From assembly GCA_018907035.1 (NCBI GenBank), contig JACCIC010000003.1, positions 5,234,501 through 5,298,500 on the forward strand: DNA of 64,000 bases, read 5' to 3'. Below the pieces are notes generated by a model. That model was given only the letters and a program-made list of their open reading frames with translations. It was not told the origin of the DNA and did not search any database. Source of the stretch: Sycobia sp. Sy_11 (lineage: Eukaryota; Arthropoda; Insecta; Hymenoptera; Epichrysomallidae). Position 1 is the first letter of the stretch. The number at the start of each line of letters is the position of its first letter. Shown here one piece after another: positions 25,235 through 38,093 of this stretch. Made by a program: the position numbers and the translations under genes.

Positions 25235-25719
25235 AGCTAAAATATGAAAATTTAAAGCAAAATTCGTTTGATCAGGTTGATAATTCGAAACACAATGGTA
25301 TATTTAATAATAAGTCATATTTTTGTTACAAACTTAATTGCATAAAGCCTTTATGATTAAATGAAGTAAACAAAAATAAAAATAAAAAGAAAAAATCTGT
25401 AGCGGATTAAAATAGCGGACGTACTACGATACCTTTTCAATATACAAGGCTTTGTCGGTATTAATAAACTTTTTCTTTGCGCATAAATAAAAGATATTCT
25501 CCGAGCAAAATAGCGCATGTGAGAAGTATATTAGAAACTTGTCCGTAATTTTGGACAAATTCAGTACTCACATCATTTTTGTGCCCCCCCCCCCAAAATT
25601 ATTCTTATAGTTAGAATGTACGCCTGTTAATCAAACACCTATATATCAATAAAATTTTTTCGAGGTTTTTGTCATATTCATCATTGTGATAATTTTCAGG
25701 CCCTTACTTTTCATCTGAT

Positions 25720-25784
25720 ATACATACATACATACATACATATATACGTACATGCATACATACATACATATATATATATATCAA
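25720..25784. repeat. (CATA)n interrupted array
   Basis: CATA units in two blocks separated by TATATACGTACATG, ending in a TA run. Confidence 0.9.
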
Positions 25785-26643
25785 AGCACACAATATGCCT
25801 CGAGCAAATAGAAGGGTGGCTTTTCGGATCCGCAACTGTCGAATTTGAACAAAGGCAAGATAAATAATTACATTTGATAACTCCGCTAATTACCACGATA
25901 AAATAATATTTTTTTATTCAATAATCGCTAGTTACGGTGACTTCGTGTGGCTCTCAAATATACGGTCATCCTTTGAAGGTAACGAAAAAAAAACAAGAAA
26001 GAAAAAAGAAAAAAAAGCACAAAGGCACGGCAACCTTATCAATACAAAAACAGTCATTAGTGTCACCTCTGTCATTTAATGACTAAAAATATTTTATAGC
26101 CTAAAAACTTCCTCATTTTTTACTTACCAAGTGTTTTTTCTGTAAATCAAATGAGTAATCTACGCAAGAGCTTGCGAGCATTATTTATTTAGAGAGGAGA
26201 AAAAAAATTCATAAATATCGCAGCGCGACAAAACGGAAGACACTGAGAATTCTAATATATACAATTAGTATTACCAGTAAATATTGCCGAGGCCGTTATT
26301 CCCGTAACAAAAAACTACTGCAAAGTATTTGACTTTTCCAACATGTCCTATAAAACAGCAACCCGTAACACGCGTAATACTGCAACGTCGTCATAACGTT
26401 CGAATATTAATTTACCAATTAAATTATCTTTTATTGTATACGCTTTTTACTCGCAGCTTGTGAATTCTATCGAATTCATCCATGGCATTGCGATTGGGGG
26501 TGAAAATTTTTATTAATCAACCAATATTTGCGGCGAGTGGCCAAGTCGTTGAAAACAGTACCACCTACGACTCGTCCACGCCGTGACTCTCGCTTAAAGC
26601 TACAAAGGCGCATAAAAAAAAAAAAAAAAGTAAACACACAAAC

Positions 26644-26875
26644 CTGGCTTGACGTTCCTGATGCTCCAAGTCCTCACGCGATAGCTGATGTCGCGGAACT
26701 GCAGATCGACCTCGGGCCGCCTCGGGAACTGGTGCTTCTCCTGCAGGAAGTAGTCGTTCGCCCGGCCGGCCTCTGCGGCGCGCGCGTCCGCCACGTCGCC
26801 CCGGCTGCCGCTGTCCGCCTGGCAGCAGCTCAGCGAGGCTCGCGAGGGCGAGCAGTGCGGCCCGTCCACGGCCAT
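26644..26875 (-). CDS. ABCG-family half-transporter (ABCG1/ABCG4-like), first coding exon
   Basis: This exon encodes the cytoplasmic N-terminus of an ATP-binding cassette subfamily G half-transporter, a family of membrane proteins that dimerise and export lipids, sterols or other hydrophobic compounds. It runs from an ATG at 26875 (context GCGATGG, G at -3 and +4) and gives 77 residues plus one base. Residues 1-45 are a low-conservation leader rich in Ser, Ala and Cys. From about residue 50 it reads FPRRPEVDLQFRDISYRV, the stretch that opens the ABCG nucleotide-binding domain. The exon ends at CCAG|GTTTGT, a usable donor in phase 1. This phase matches the Walker A exon at 2166-2283 exactly. 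A GTG lies in frame nine bases upstream, but no in-frame ATG was seen above the chosen one nearby. A spliced 5' UTR is possible. Family assignment is firm; the exact orthologue is not. Confidence 0.82.
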
Positions 26876-27220
26876 CGCGCCCACGGCGACTGCGGAGCTT
26901 GGCGGGGGGGGGGGGGTGCGGGACGACTCGGGCGGGCGAGGAAGGCGGCGAGGACGACGGCGATGGAACTGATTCGTCGCTGCCGGTTTTGCCTCGGCGT
27001 GCGTGTGCGCGGGCCTGCGTATCCCCCGGCCCGAGGACGGTGAGCGGGACTCGGGTCTCTCAGCTGCTGAAGGGATCCATAATACGGCGTCCGCCCACTT
27101 CCCTCGATCGACTCGGTCCCCTAGAAAGGAGGCAAGAACGATCGGCGGATTAGTCGCGCGTCTCGTCGGATCGGGGTATTGCCGATGCGAGGCACGAAGG
27201 ACGGGGCGTAGAATCGCGTA

Positions 27221-27320
27221 GAAATTTAATTATAGGGGGCTATTCTATATTTGCTATTCTATAATTTAATTATAGAAATTTAATTATAGGGAAATATAAT
27301 TACAGGGGGCTCCGATAGTC
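27221..27320. repeat. Local degenerate tandem repeat, AATTTAATTATAGGG-type
   Basis: The unit GAAATTTAATTATAGGG occurs at about 27231 and 27275, with a variant GAAATATAATTACAGGG at about 27291 and a further AATTTAATTATAG copy near 27263. CTATTCTATA is also doubled between them. The AT-rich cluster interrupts the GC-rich upstream block of the ABCG gene. Confidence 0.6.
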
Positions 27321-27994
27321 CGATAACCGGCTCTTATTCGATCGTTGCAAATGTCATTTATGTTTGTTTTTTTTTGTCTTTAATACAAGCTACAAGGAAT
27401 TTTCGAGCGTCACCTTGCCCAATCAAATTGTCGAATCACGCGGTATAAAAATTACCAACGCGAATCCCAACCTTCGATCTTAAGAAAGAGACGCAAGGAA
27501 ACGATAGATATGAGAAAGACGTAAGGGTGAATGTCGATTTGCAGCGGATCGCCTTCTAACAGCGCACCGTGCCACGAGCCAGTAGTACGAATAAATCGGC
27601 TGAAAACGAAGCGAACCGGTGCGCGCGCGCGCGAACGTGAGGGACGGGAGTGAATGCAAAGGGAATGAGGGGCCGTCGCGCTATTTCGCGGCGAGCGTCG
27701 AGGATGTATTGTAATACGCGAGATCTCGTCCAGATCGAGACGCGCCGGCATTCCTGAAAAATTGCAACTTGCGCAAGCACGCGACGAGTGCGCTCGAAAA
27801 CCGCATTAGTCCGTGGCGCGACAATTCCTACGGTGGCATTCCGGCTGATTAAACGGATGGAGGCAGAAACGCTATCCTTTGCTTTTCTTCGCGTACATGT
27901 GCGTGTATATACGAGAAACTAGATAAAATACATTGGCAGGATAAGATTAGCCGGTACGCGCAAACTGAATTCAGATCGGTGTACGAAGAATTTG

Positions 27995-28031
<37 letters not shown>

Positions 28032-28559
28032 AAAACATCGTAATAAGACACGAGTCAAACGGGGCTTGTCGAATCTGCGGTGTAAAACGAGCAATCCACT
28101 CGTACCCAGATAAGTATCGGCGCGAGCGAAATCGCGGGCGAAACGTGTCGGGAGAGCTCCGCGACGGGTCGAAAACTATGATTGCGGGGCCGCTCGTACG
28201 TTCGAGGGGCACCGCCCGCGGAGCGCGCCGCGATAAGGCGCATTGAAGCGCTTAGAACCGAAGAATTCGAAAGTTCGGCGCGCTTGTATTTTGCGCGTCG
28301 GATTAACGTGCAATGTCCAAGGGATCTGGGTAACGCTTGTGTTTCTGGCATTGATGGGCAAACTCGAAAAGATTTGACCGGCGCTTGATGAAAATTAACG
28401 TATAAATTTAACGGCACTACGTTTATATAACAAATATTAGACCAATGATCAGAATTAATTATGTGTTTTGTATTATCATCTGTGCATATAGTCCAGGAAG
28501 TGAGTTTTATCGTTGGTACACAAGTGGGCGCGATTATCGTTATATAATAAAAATAGTAT

Positions 28560-28562
<3 letters not shown>

Positions 28563-28611
<49 letters not shown>
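28563..28611. repeat. (TA)n microsatellite
   Basis: Uninterrupted TA alternation, 49 bases. Confidence 0.95.
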
Positions 28612-28614
<3 letters not shown>

Positions 28615-29062
28615 TACGTAGACATTTTACCTAAACATATATGATTATTCTAGAACAATGAAATTTGAAAAAAAAAATTAAATACTACATTATAATTATC
28701 AGTGTACGCACAATAGACATTTTTAGATTTTTTGACCAGCTATAGATAACTTAGAAAAATTGACCACTTCGTTCAAGATATATGACATATATATAAAACA
28801 TATATAAAAAACGAAACAATATAAAACAATCTTTTCTCTTTGGCGTTAGACGCATCATTATTTCTTCTTTTTATTTCATTTTATAAAACTTGATCACGAA
28901 GCTCGCCACAAAAGCGCAATTTCAGAATCAAAGTATCAATTGACGCAACGAACGTTTCCGCTAACGTAAAACGTTAAGAAACTCGATATGATCTATAACA
29001 GCGTGTCAAGGACGTTATTTTCGCATTTATTATCGGTGCGGTGAGTTGAACGACCTATATGT

Positions 29063-29064
<2 letters not shown>

Positions 29065-29110
<46 letters not shown>
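29065..29110. repeat. (TA)n microsatellite
   Basis: Uninterrupted TA alternation; a (GT)n run follows at 29159-29181. Confidence 0.95.
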
Positions 29111-29114
<4 letters not shown>

Positions 29115-31567
29115 GATCAGTCGAATGCTCTCTCATCTCCAAATCTACGCGCGCGCACGTGTGTGTGTGTGTGTGTGTGTGCATGTTTTTACTCAGAAAT
29201 ATAATTTAATATTAAATAATAATGAATTAAGAAGCATTAAGCTATCTTTTGTAACTGAAGGTACATAAGACGAAGAAAGTTCAAACGACAAAGTTATCTA
29301 ACCGCCCGGATAAAGAAAGGATAAACGAATTAGTTATAACAGAAATAAAGACATTTATTGTCACAAAAAGGAGCATTTTAGTGTATTTAAAAAGTGAATG
29401 TAACGGAAAGAGAGTCTGTAAAAGCCATAAAAGTATTGCACGTTCTTAATGAACCCATAAAATTGTCTGATTTTATTTCATGCAATTCATTTATGCGGTA
29501 ATCAGTATATTTGTTAAGAAAGGGGGCAATTAAAATCCTTTAATTTATTTTTCATCAATGAATAATTGATGCCGTAGTAATAATCTGATTTTTATCGAAA
29601 TCCACTTGAAAATCGATTTTAGAAGGACGGTTAAACAATTCGATACAAATAAGGGCGTCAGTCGACTACAAAATTTTTAGTATAATATAGGAGAATTCAT
29701 CGTGCTTTCATTCATAACGATACTCTTCTATTACACTTAATAAATAGAGGAGATTGAAACTGATCCCTCGTAATCATCTGAGCGAGCCTCTGATTGTGTG
29801 CAGAGTTTTTTTTTTCTTTTTTTAATGAAAATTACTCTGAAAATAAATCGCGAAGAAATTATTGTACCGCGAGTGTTAGGCGAAGCATCTTAATTGCGAA
29901 TTTTTTTTTTCTTTTAATTTTCAAACATTAAATGTTTTAGAACGTCATTATCGGAATAGCGCGGATAATATTCCAATTACGATTGCATTATTAATTATAC
30001 CGACTTCGTAGGCGAATAGGCGCAACGTCACATAAGCAAGGATGGTAATTAATATTGCTCGCCTCTTATTATAGATCTTAAATACATCGCTACGAATTTT
30101 CTCGACAATGGCTTTAAGAATGATTTTCACAGTAATTTTCATATATCTACCGCGTGTAAATCAAACTTGTATCCGTGATTAATTGAAAAATTCGTGTTTA
30201 CGGGCTTATGGACGCGGTGTTTAATACGAGCGCGGGTGCACAAAAACTTTAGAGGGCATAGAGGGAGCTCGTTGCCCGTTCCGCGTTCCGTTCTGTTTTA
30301 TTTATCAGTTGAACGACCATCTTAATCCCAAGATTGACCTGAGTATAATTATGTAATCCTATAATCGCGTGTATATATATATGTATGTTTTGCGAAGATC
30401 CTTATTGCCATAAGCCATTACGATATACCTCCCGTTGGATCAGGGACATGCAAATCTATTTCTTCGCTGTCGTGTATGAAATATTGAACGAGGGATATAT
30501 TGTTTGATAAAAAAAAAACGATTAAAAAGGAAGGAAAGAAAAAAAAGAAAGAATTTACCGTTTTCTCTTTGCAGGTAATAACCTTGATGCCGCGATTCAG
30601 GCTACCAACGCCAGGGGTACGGTTTACCGGTCCAATTTCATATAATTGTATTTCTATATACATATATATAGGTTTGGCGCTCAGCATAAGAAGCTTAATA
30701 AAAAATATGAAACGAACGGTATTGTTAAGAGAAAGAAACTTATATGACATATTTATGGTAATATTTCTCTCAGAAAAATACCATATTGCTTTCGTTTTAT
30801 ACGCTTATGGCGCAGTATAGCCCCGTCGAATATAACGTTAAATTAGGTTTGTTCTTATTTTTTCCTTGCATTTCGTTGTTTAAGCCCCAAGTGCAAAGGA
30901 TGCAATTTAATCGTTTCGCAAGTTTGTCGTTAGAAAATTTATTTTTCAAATTTAACGTTTTGTTTTATCCCTGCTAAACCAAAGTACTCTATAGCGTTTC
31001 GCTGCTCTCCATTACACGATTTCTTCTGCGCCCAGCCAGCCAGCCGGCCGTAAAATCTAATCGAACGTACGCGATAGCAAGATGGGTATAGAATACGAAA
31101 TCGACGCAGCCGCGACGTAAATCGCTGCAAGTACGCGTTGCGCGTATGGAAAAAAAATAGAAATTGTAATACCAGCCAAATGCGTTCAGAATTTGCGAGG
31201 CATTGATTAACGTTTAATCGTAACAATTAAATAGTCCGTTAGTTCGACAAAACGTATATTGTTATATCTGTTAAGAAGGGTCCGACTAAGATGTTGTTGA
31301 GGCGGTAGGAACTTAATAAGGAGAGACGTAATTTGTTTTTTTGGCAGATGTGCACACGCTCTATCCCGTTGCGAAAGTATGTTTTGCCTGTACTCTATGC
31401 CTGCACACGCAGGTTGTAAAGTAAAATTTTAACCACACCGTTAAAAAGAGTAGAGTAAATGGGGTGTGGAAAATTCCATTGTATACATGCACTGTTTAAT
31501 ATGCCTGTGCGTAGGGAGATGGTAGATGTGTATATATAGATGTACGTGATTACTATTTGCGCAATGT

Positions 31568-31571
<4 letters not shown>

Positions 31572-31603
<32 letters not shown>
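31572..31603. repeat. (CA)n microsatellite
   Basis: About 16 CA units. Confidence 0.95.
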
Positions 31604-31606
<3 letters not shown>

Positions 31607-31742
31607 TGCAATCATGACGAAGAAAATGAAGGGAAAAATACTGTACGAGAAACACGTGTAAAGCTGTAGATCGGCCAAATGATTCCCGACCTCGTAATCT
31701 CATAATATAATGAAAATTCTATCCATATAAAATATAGGTACA

Positions 31743-31764
31743 TACACACACACATACGCGCGCG

Positions 31765-31808
<44 letters not shown>
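31743..31808. repeat. (CA)n(CG)n(TA)n compound microsatellite
   Basis: CA to 31754, CG at 31758-31769 and TA at 31770-31808, all alternating purine-pyrimidine. Confidence 0.95.
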
Positions 31809-31812
<4 letters not shown>

Positions 31813-32315
31813 CGCATACACAAGCCAAGGAATTCGTGGTTGCCCGCGCGTGCTTTCATGATGGAAATGTAGGTTACCGCGGAGGATGGAGGAGATCGTC
31901 ACCGGCAGCGGCGTCGCGGAAACGTGAGGGGATCAAAAATAACAATACCGCTCGCGTATACGATACGCCGACAGTCTTCCGGAAAACTTTGTATTTTTCA
32001 TTTTTGACACGCTTCTATATGCGCGCGCGCGTGTGTGTGTAAATCTGTACGGGATACATATGTGCTGGAGTTCCCGAGGCATTGTAATAAGCGCGAAAGG
32101 AGCCACGGGCGCAAAGAGAAATTCTGCGCGGACGCCCGTGTCGCCCGTATTCATTATTGCTTTACGTAAAACGTTGTCGTCGCATCCCCGATCCTGCTCG
32201 TTTCGATGAAATCCCATCTGCGAGGGGAGCGCGCTGAAAGTTCATCTCCCGTCTGCGTTCGTGTCTGGGCGCGCACATTGCAAGTCCGCCGATTAGATCC
32301 GGACGCCTGCACGTG

Positions 32316-32317
<2 letters not shown>

Positions 32318-32366
<49 letters not shown>
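32318..32366. repeat. (TA)n microsatellite
   Basis: Uninterrupted TA alternation, followed 130 bases later by a (CA)n run at 32499-32521. Confidence 0.95.
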
Positions 32367-32369
<3 letters not shown>

Positions 32370-33438
32370 GTCTTCCGCGAAATTCACATTGCATTATTTT
32401 CTGTGCCAATGCTATTGATATAATTGTCGATGATCATTATGTATGCATATTTGATCGATTATGCTTGGTAATCGCGAGGAGGCTCTGCAATTTTTCAGAC
32501 ACACACACACACACACACACATAAGATAGATACATATCGAGTATTATAATATTCATTCGTTTGTATAGAAAATTTTTACAAATATAACTAGTAAACAAAC
32601 GAAATTCTTGCGCATTGTTCGTGATTAAAAATGAGCTTCTTTTTGTTTTTTGTTTTTTTTTTCAAACAATTGAATGAAAATGTATAAATAATATATAAAT
32701 GAACGGAACGTCATCATATGTAGAAATTCTAATACGTACATTGAAAGACAAAACGATAAAGTACGATTTGCTACGGAACTTTTACCAACAGCATATGTGA
32801 TGATTTATGAGACGTTATAAAAAAAACGTAATAATTCTCTTGTTTTTTCGTCAACTCCAAGTAAATCAACTTCGGGCTACTTCGCATCTCGAAGCAGAGT
32901 ACGTACGTGTATAGAAAAACTCGTCGAATTTTTTTCCCCCCTTTCGTTAGAGACCGGATCGTCAATCGACGCAACGGGAGTTTCATTACGCGCGCATTCT
33001 GCAATTTCATAAAAAAAAAAAAAAACAAAAAAAAAAAAAGATGAAGAAGAAAAAGTAGAGAAAAATATAACTCCCTCCTCCAGCTGAATTATATACCCCT
33101 AATTTTGTATATAGGAATAGAAAAATCGTACGGTACGTATGTATGCGTTATCCTATATATATATGTGCCTGTGTGACATACGCATCGATCGTTGGATTAA
33201 GTTCAGTTCACCTCCGATGCACTCGGTGGAACCTAAATTAATGCAAACGCTGGCCGATCGATTTTCGCACGCACGCGGAAGAAGAAGCGAGAGGCGCGCG
33301 TAGGCGCATAATATACGAGCTCAGGGCCGCGCGCTGGTGCATGAGCCCCCCCCCCCCCGCCCCGAGCGGATTTTTATATCCTCCATATTATGCGACGATT
33401 TCATTAACTGCCTGCTTTCATTTATGTGTATACATGTG

Positions 33439-33441
<3 letters not shown>

Positions 33442-33508
<67 letters not shown>
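33442..33508. repeat. (CA)n microsatellite, long
   Basis: About 33 CA units. Confidence 0.95.
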
Positions 33509-33510
<2 letters not shown>

Positions 33511-33670
33511 ATACAGCATAATAGTCTCCACGCGCATCCATCGGAGGCTTATCAAAACTTTGGTCGGCAAGCATACATTAATGCCTCCCCGCCCGCCTGC
33601 GGCCTCATCATCTTTGCGTTATTACGCAATGGGTTCGCGGAACTATAGAATGCTGTATGCATATGTTATA

Positions 33671-33673
<3 letters not shown>

Positions 33674-33721
<48 letters not shown>
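33674..33721. repeat. (GT)n microsatellite
   Basis: About 23 GT units, inverted relative to the (CA)n at 33442-33508. Confidence 0.95.
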
Positions 33722-33723
<2 letters not shown>

Positions 33724-36100
33724 GTCGGAGCTTGGAAATCGATCGATTAAAATTGCCGATGAAGCAAGTGATGCGGATCTGGAAGTTTCTTGTGAAATGA
33801 AAGTGCACGCGAAAAGTGGACGCGGAGTATGTGAAGGAACAGGCGGCTTTCGAAGTTGCGCCATCAAGTGATCCACGCTTTTGATAATTTCGTTTTTTTA
33901 CTATGATGACATGTCAAATTGGTTTTTTTTTTGCATTTGAAAATTAGATGAAAGGAAAACGTTGTCAAATATTTTTCTCGAAAACGTGATAATTCTTCCT
34001 TTAAACACAGCTTTTTAAATATCTACCCTTATAGAAAGACAAATGTATTTGAAGGGGCTGTCGACTGCTCTTCCATACCGATTAAGTAAAAAGTCAGTTT
34101 TAACAGGAGCACATTCAAATTAAAAAAATTTACATTTTTCCTCAGAGTTCCCTTCATTATTGATAATAAAATTTTCACAACATCCAATATTAATGACAAT
34201 CTGGACATATAAATCCAAAAAATTACTTATCCTCGGGGAACTGAGTTCTGAAGTTTACAATTTAATATTTAGCTTTTGATATTCGCTTTTCTATAAAGTC
34301 TGTCTAGCTACTGTATTTCTGATTTTATCACAATGACCAGATACCTTTTGACGCCCCTGGGTCGCTGTTTATAATAATATTAAAGAGAATGCAAGATTGA
34401 ATTGACTGTTCACTTTTATTTACGTAAATTTAATATTGCTGCAAAGTTTCAAGTTAATTCCACAAACGGTGTGGAAATGTGAACGTTTCCCAAATATAAT
34501 TTATGTAAGTTTTGGTCATGAAAATTTTTTCAAATACTCTCACTTTCACACCAATTTGCAAATGAGCTTGAAACTTTTCCGCAGTTTTGAACAGATACAA
34601 ATATAAAGGGCAAGATTAATTAAAATTTGTAATAACTTAATTTTTAAATATAATATGATAAAAAACACAGCGAACTTAATGCCCAGTCGTTATAGAAGTG
34701 CAGTCCGCAGGGAGTAAAGAATAGGATTTTTTTCAAACTTGTATTTTGAAATTTTACACTTTAGTTTGTTTTTTTGAAACCAAAATCTTCAATAAGTACG
34801 AAATGTTTCAAAATCAAAGTGTTTTAAAACAGTTCTGAGCCACGTTATTAGCACACAATGGTCTTTTGACGTCACATAATCATGTGTTATGATCTTTCGA
34901 GCGTATAAAGAAAATGTAGGTGCTTCAGCGAGGAATAATCGTTTAATGCAATAAAAATAAAATAAAAGAAAAATCGTATTTGTTATACTACTGCCACTGC
35001 TATTATATACACGAATGTACAAAATCGAACAATCCCGTATTAGCATAATTTTTTTTATTTTTTTTATTTTTTTTTTTTTTTTATGATACTGGTGTCAAGA
35101 ATAGAGGCGAAATAATTTGACTAATTAATTAATTAGCTGCATCAATTGATTTGCGCGGTGGTGAGTAAACGGCGTACGACGCCACGAGCAGAATGGGTCA
35201 ATTATATGCTCGTATTGTCGAGCGTGAAAATATTTAAAAGAAAAAAAAATACTATATAAACGTTCTATTTATATAGATTTCCATCGTTAATCGTCGATGA
35301 AAATTTGCATCTTCGTTCGTACGAGAGGCTAGTTTGTACTTTGATGCTGTTTCTTCGCCCTATCTAGAAATTGAGTATTAAAAAACAAAAAAGTCCAATA
35401 TTTTAATGAAATAATTACGATGATTAGCGCATGAACGAAAATGGATGTCTTTCGGGTGAAAAACCTCTGTGCATGCAAATATTTATGATATTGTACGAGA
35501 AAGATGCGCCATCCAAAATCGGATTTATCATTAGTAAAAACAATGGGAAAAAAAGGATAAAAATAAAACATATCTATATAATTAATAAAAATTATTTATG
35601 GAATGTATATTTAAAATACAGTAATATGGAAGAGGTTTGTAAAAAAAATCTTTTCGCAATCGAATTAAAAAAGCAAATACCTTAACGTGTACTCTGTTAG
35701 TATGGTTGGAGTTTGAGTTTTGAGCTTAAGTATTAATTTAATCGTACGAGGAGAAATTGAATCGTGAATCAAAAAAGTCATTCGAGACCATAATAAAGGA
35801 TTTTCAAATGTTATCATTTCTGTCTTTCGATAATCACATAAATCTAGATCATTGATTCCGTTATAGAATTTCCCGTAAACTACGGATTTTTCAATACGAT
35901 TTCTGTAATTGTAAGGGTCACACTTTATTTCGCATCCCACGCGTTTATCTCAAGTCCTTAATCCCCCAAAAACATCATTGGAAATATCTTTGACTTAAGC
36001 CCAAACGTTATTACTAATCAATTTATTTCTAGATTAAACAACCTTCTTCGCTGCTACAGCATTAAATAAAAAAAAAATAATAATAATAAAAAAATTAAAC

Positions 36101-37785
36101 GCAACAAAATAAAAACCAAAAACTGACCTTACGAGAGAGATCCGCGTGGATGTCTCCGGAAAATTTCACCGAAACACTGACGCGTCGCCGCCGCTACATG
36201 TTCTTCCGGCACTGGTTTCAATAATATAATACGTCGTGAAGCACTACATACATGTATATATATATATATATAATTATATGTACACGTTGAAAAGGATTTT
36301 AGGCTCGAGGCACTTCCCAACGAAGAAATACCCCCAAAAAAAAGGCAACAACGAAGCAGAATAGGTGGGAATAACTTATGTAACGAATTTAATAACACAA
36401 CCGCGGCGGTCCGCCGAGAGAACCGGAGAAGTTCGCATTCGCGGTGACTCTGCGCTCTTGAAAGTGGAAGCGCGCCGATATTATGCGCGCATTGTCGGCT
36501 TCTTCTTCGCGCCGCGGCGCGCAAGTGTTTCTCCCCCCCCCTCCCTCCCTCCCTCCCTCCCACACTCCACAGCCCTCCCCCCGCCGCCGCCCGGCTGCCG
36601 ATAACGATCAACCTTTTACAATGGTGCGCCGTATATGTGAGTCAGAGAGGGAGTGAGGGAGGGAGGGAGGGTGGGAGGGGGTCGGCGACGAAGGGAAGGA
36701 GGGCGGGGAGAACGACGAAAGCGAGGGAGTGAGGGAAAGAGGTAGGGAGGGACAGAGAGAGAGAGAGAGAGAGAGAGGGAGACAGCAGACGTAAAAAAAG
36801 CGTTATAGCGACAAGAGCAAGTATATGCGTAGGAATTAAAGAGAAGAGGGAGAGTCGCGTGCGCAGTTATCATTTCTTAAACACGCGCATATGTGATACA
36901 TAATCGTTGCATTGGGAGAAAGTTGCAAATTCCAAAGGGTGCTGCAAGGGATGAATTTCAGGAGATTTTTGCATTTACACACACACACACACACACACAC
37001 ATATTATGTGTTACAGATGTATATGAATAAACGTATAACAGAGGCATAAATAACTATTATAAATTAAATGTCTTTGTGTGGCGTGTAAATATTGCACTAA
37101 TGAACGGAGGGAATAAATGTGAATTTGAAACAGGTTTAGATCGGGGCGATCTGCGACAAAATCAATTATTTAAAAAATTATCGATCCAAGACTACAGTGT
37201 TCTCGCGGAATTGGAAAAAGTCGGAGATTCTCGATTCCGAGCCGCGCATCTCTCCCCCACCCCTCCTCTATCTTTCGAAACGAGACATTAATAAATGCAA
37301 GCAAAAAATAGTTTTAAGTAGTTGAAAAATTTTTTGCAAACGCTTGCCTAAGTGGTCATGCGCTTTTACTGCATTACTCGTTTTACTTTTACTCGTTTTG
37401 TGGCAAGTACTACATGTACGGATGCGAAGGAGATCGAAAAACAGCGTGCGTGCGTGCGTGTATGTTTAACCAATAAAATTTCTATGACGACTTTCGCATA
37501 AAAAAATGAATAAACGCGAGATAATATCATCGTTACGAACTGATAAGTGTAAATAACTTACCTAATATATGTATACGTATGTGTGTGTGTGTGTGTGTAT
37601 AACTTTTTCGGTATGTAAGAAGCGATGGAAGAAATGATATTTTCATCTTCAGAATCAATTACATTTCCTTGCAATACGCCTGCAATGCGCTCGTAAATTC
37701 TTTGGAAAGAAAATTGGCCAAATTGATGGTCGGATTGAACAACCGAGCCTATTAAATTGTAGAAATGATGCTTTAGAAAAGGAGA

Positions 37786-37835
<50 letters not shown>

Positions 37836-38037
37836 TTCTATTTCTCCGTCATCGCGTGTATATATATATATAAGTAAGTAAGTAAGTAAGTAAGTATATA
37901 ATGACGAAAACTCATTTCGCTCCTTCTGTCTTGCAACACGCCAAGCAAGTTTGGGGCAGCAAGACGGTCAGATAAGTATGCGCGCAATAGCCAGCGCAAT
38001 TTTTGATAAATTATTATACTTAAACAAAAAAAGGGGG

Positions 38038-38093
<56 letters not shown>

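Larger units (their letters stand above)
21700..26600. other. Intron 1 DNA near the start exon
   Basis: AT-rich DNA with no supported exon. It includes C-runs (about 22295-22305 and 25585-25595), an A31 run at 23102-23132, an A-run near 24051-24068, a TATATCC/TA compound array near 25141-25222 and a CATA array near 25720-25770. Confidence 0.55.
2284..26643 (-). other. Intron 1 of the ABCG gene, about 24.36 kb
   Basis: This interval is bounded by a GTTTGT donor (26643 downward) and a TTGCAG acceptor (ending at 2284) on the minus strand, and the flanking exons are phase-compatible (1/1). It splits the nucleotide-binding domain shortly before Walker A. It holds the LINE at 4981-10150, many microsatellites, a GC-rich block at 20.5-21.5 kb, and otherwise AT-rich DNA with no recognised exon. 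A small extra exon inside cannot be excluded by eye. Confidence 0.75.
26600..28400 (-). promoter_or_regulatory. GC/CpG-rich block around and upstream of the ABCG start exon, probable promoter and 5' UTR
   Basis: The DNA from the first coding exon to about 28.4 kb is much richer in G, C and CpG than its surroundings and lies directly 5' of the ABCG start codon. A TCAGTT initiator-like hexamer sits at 26967-26972 on the minus strand, about 95 bases upstream of the ATG. No TATA box or downstream promoter element is convincing at the expected spacing. The block also holds a G-run (26904-26916), a (GC)n stretch near 27620-27633 and an (A)n-rich tract at 27995-28035. Transcription start is inferred, not shown. 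Confidence 0.45.
28401..36100. other. Upstream/intergenic DNA, no supported gene
   Basis: AT-rich DNA with many microsatellites and a modest GC-rich patch at 31.8-32.3 kb. The stretch 33.9-36.1 kb has no repeat or frame worth naming. Nothing coding was recognised on either strand. Confidence 0.55.

Noticed and set aside
26528..27043. Plus-strand 171-codon frame across the ABCG start exon
   Set aside because: It is the antisense shadow of the ABCG exon and GC-rich 5' DNA. The minus-strand reading has the family motif and matching splice site.
33321..33876. Several overlapping frames rich in Thr-His or Cys-Val
   Set aside because: They are translations of (CA)n and (GT)n arrays.
36129..36611. 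Minus-strand open frame of 160 codons
   Set aside because: It is a GC-rich island frame with a (TA)n translation and Gly/Arg-rich low complexity, and no splice-flanked coding pattern.
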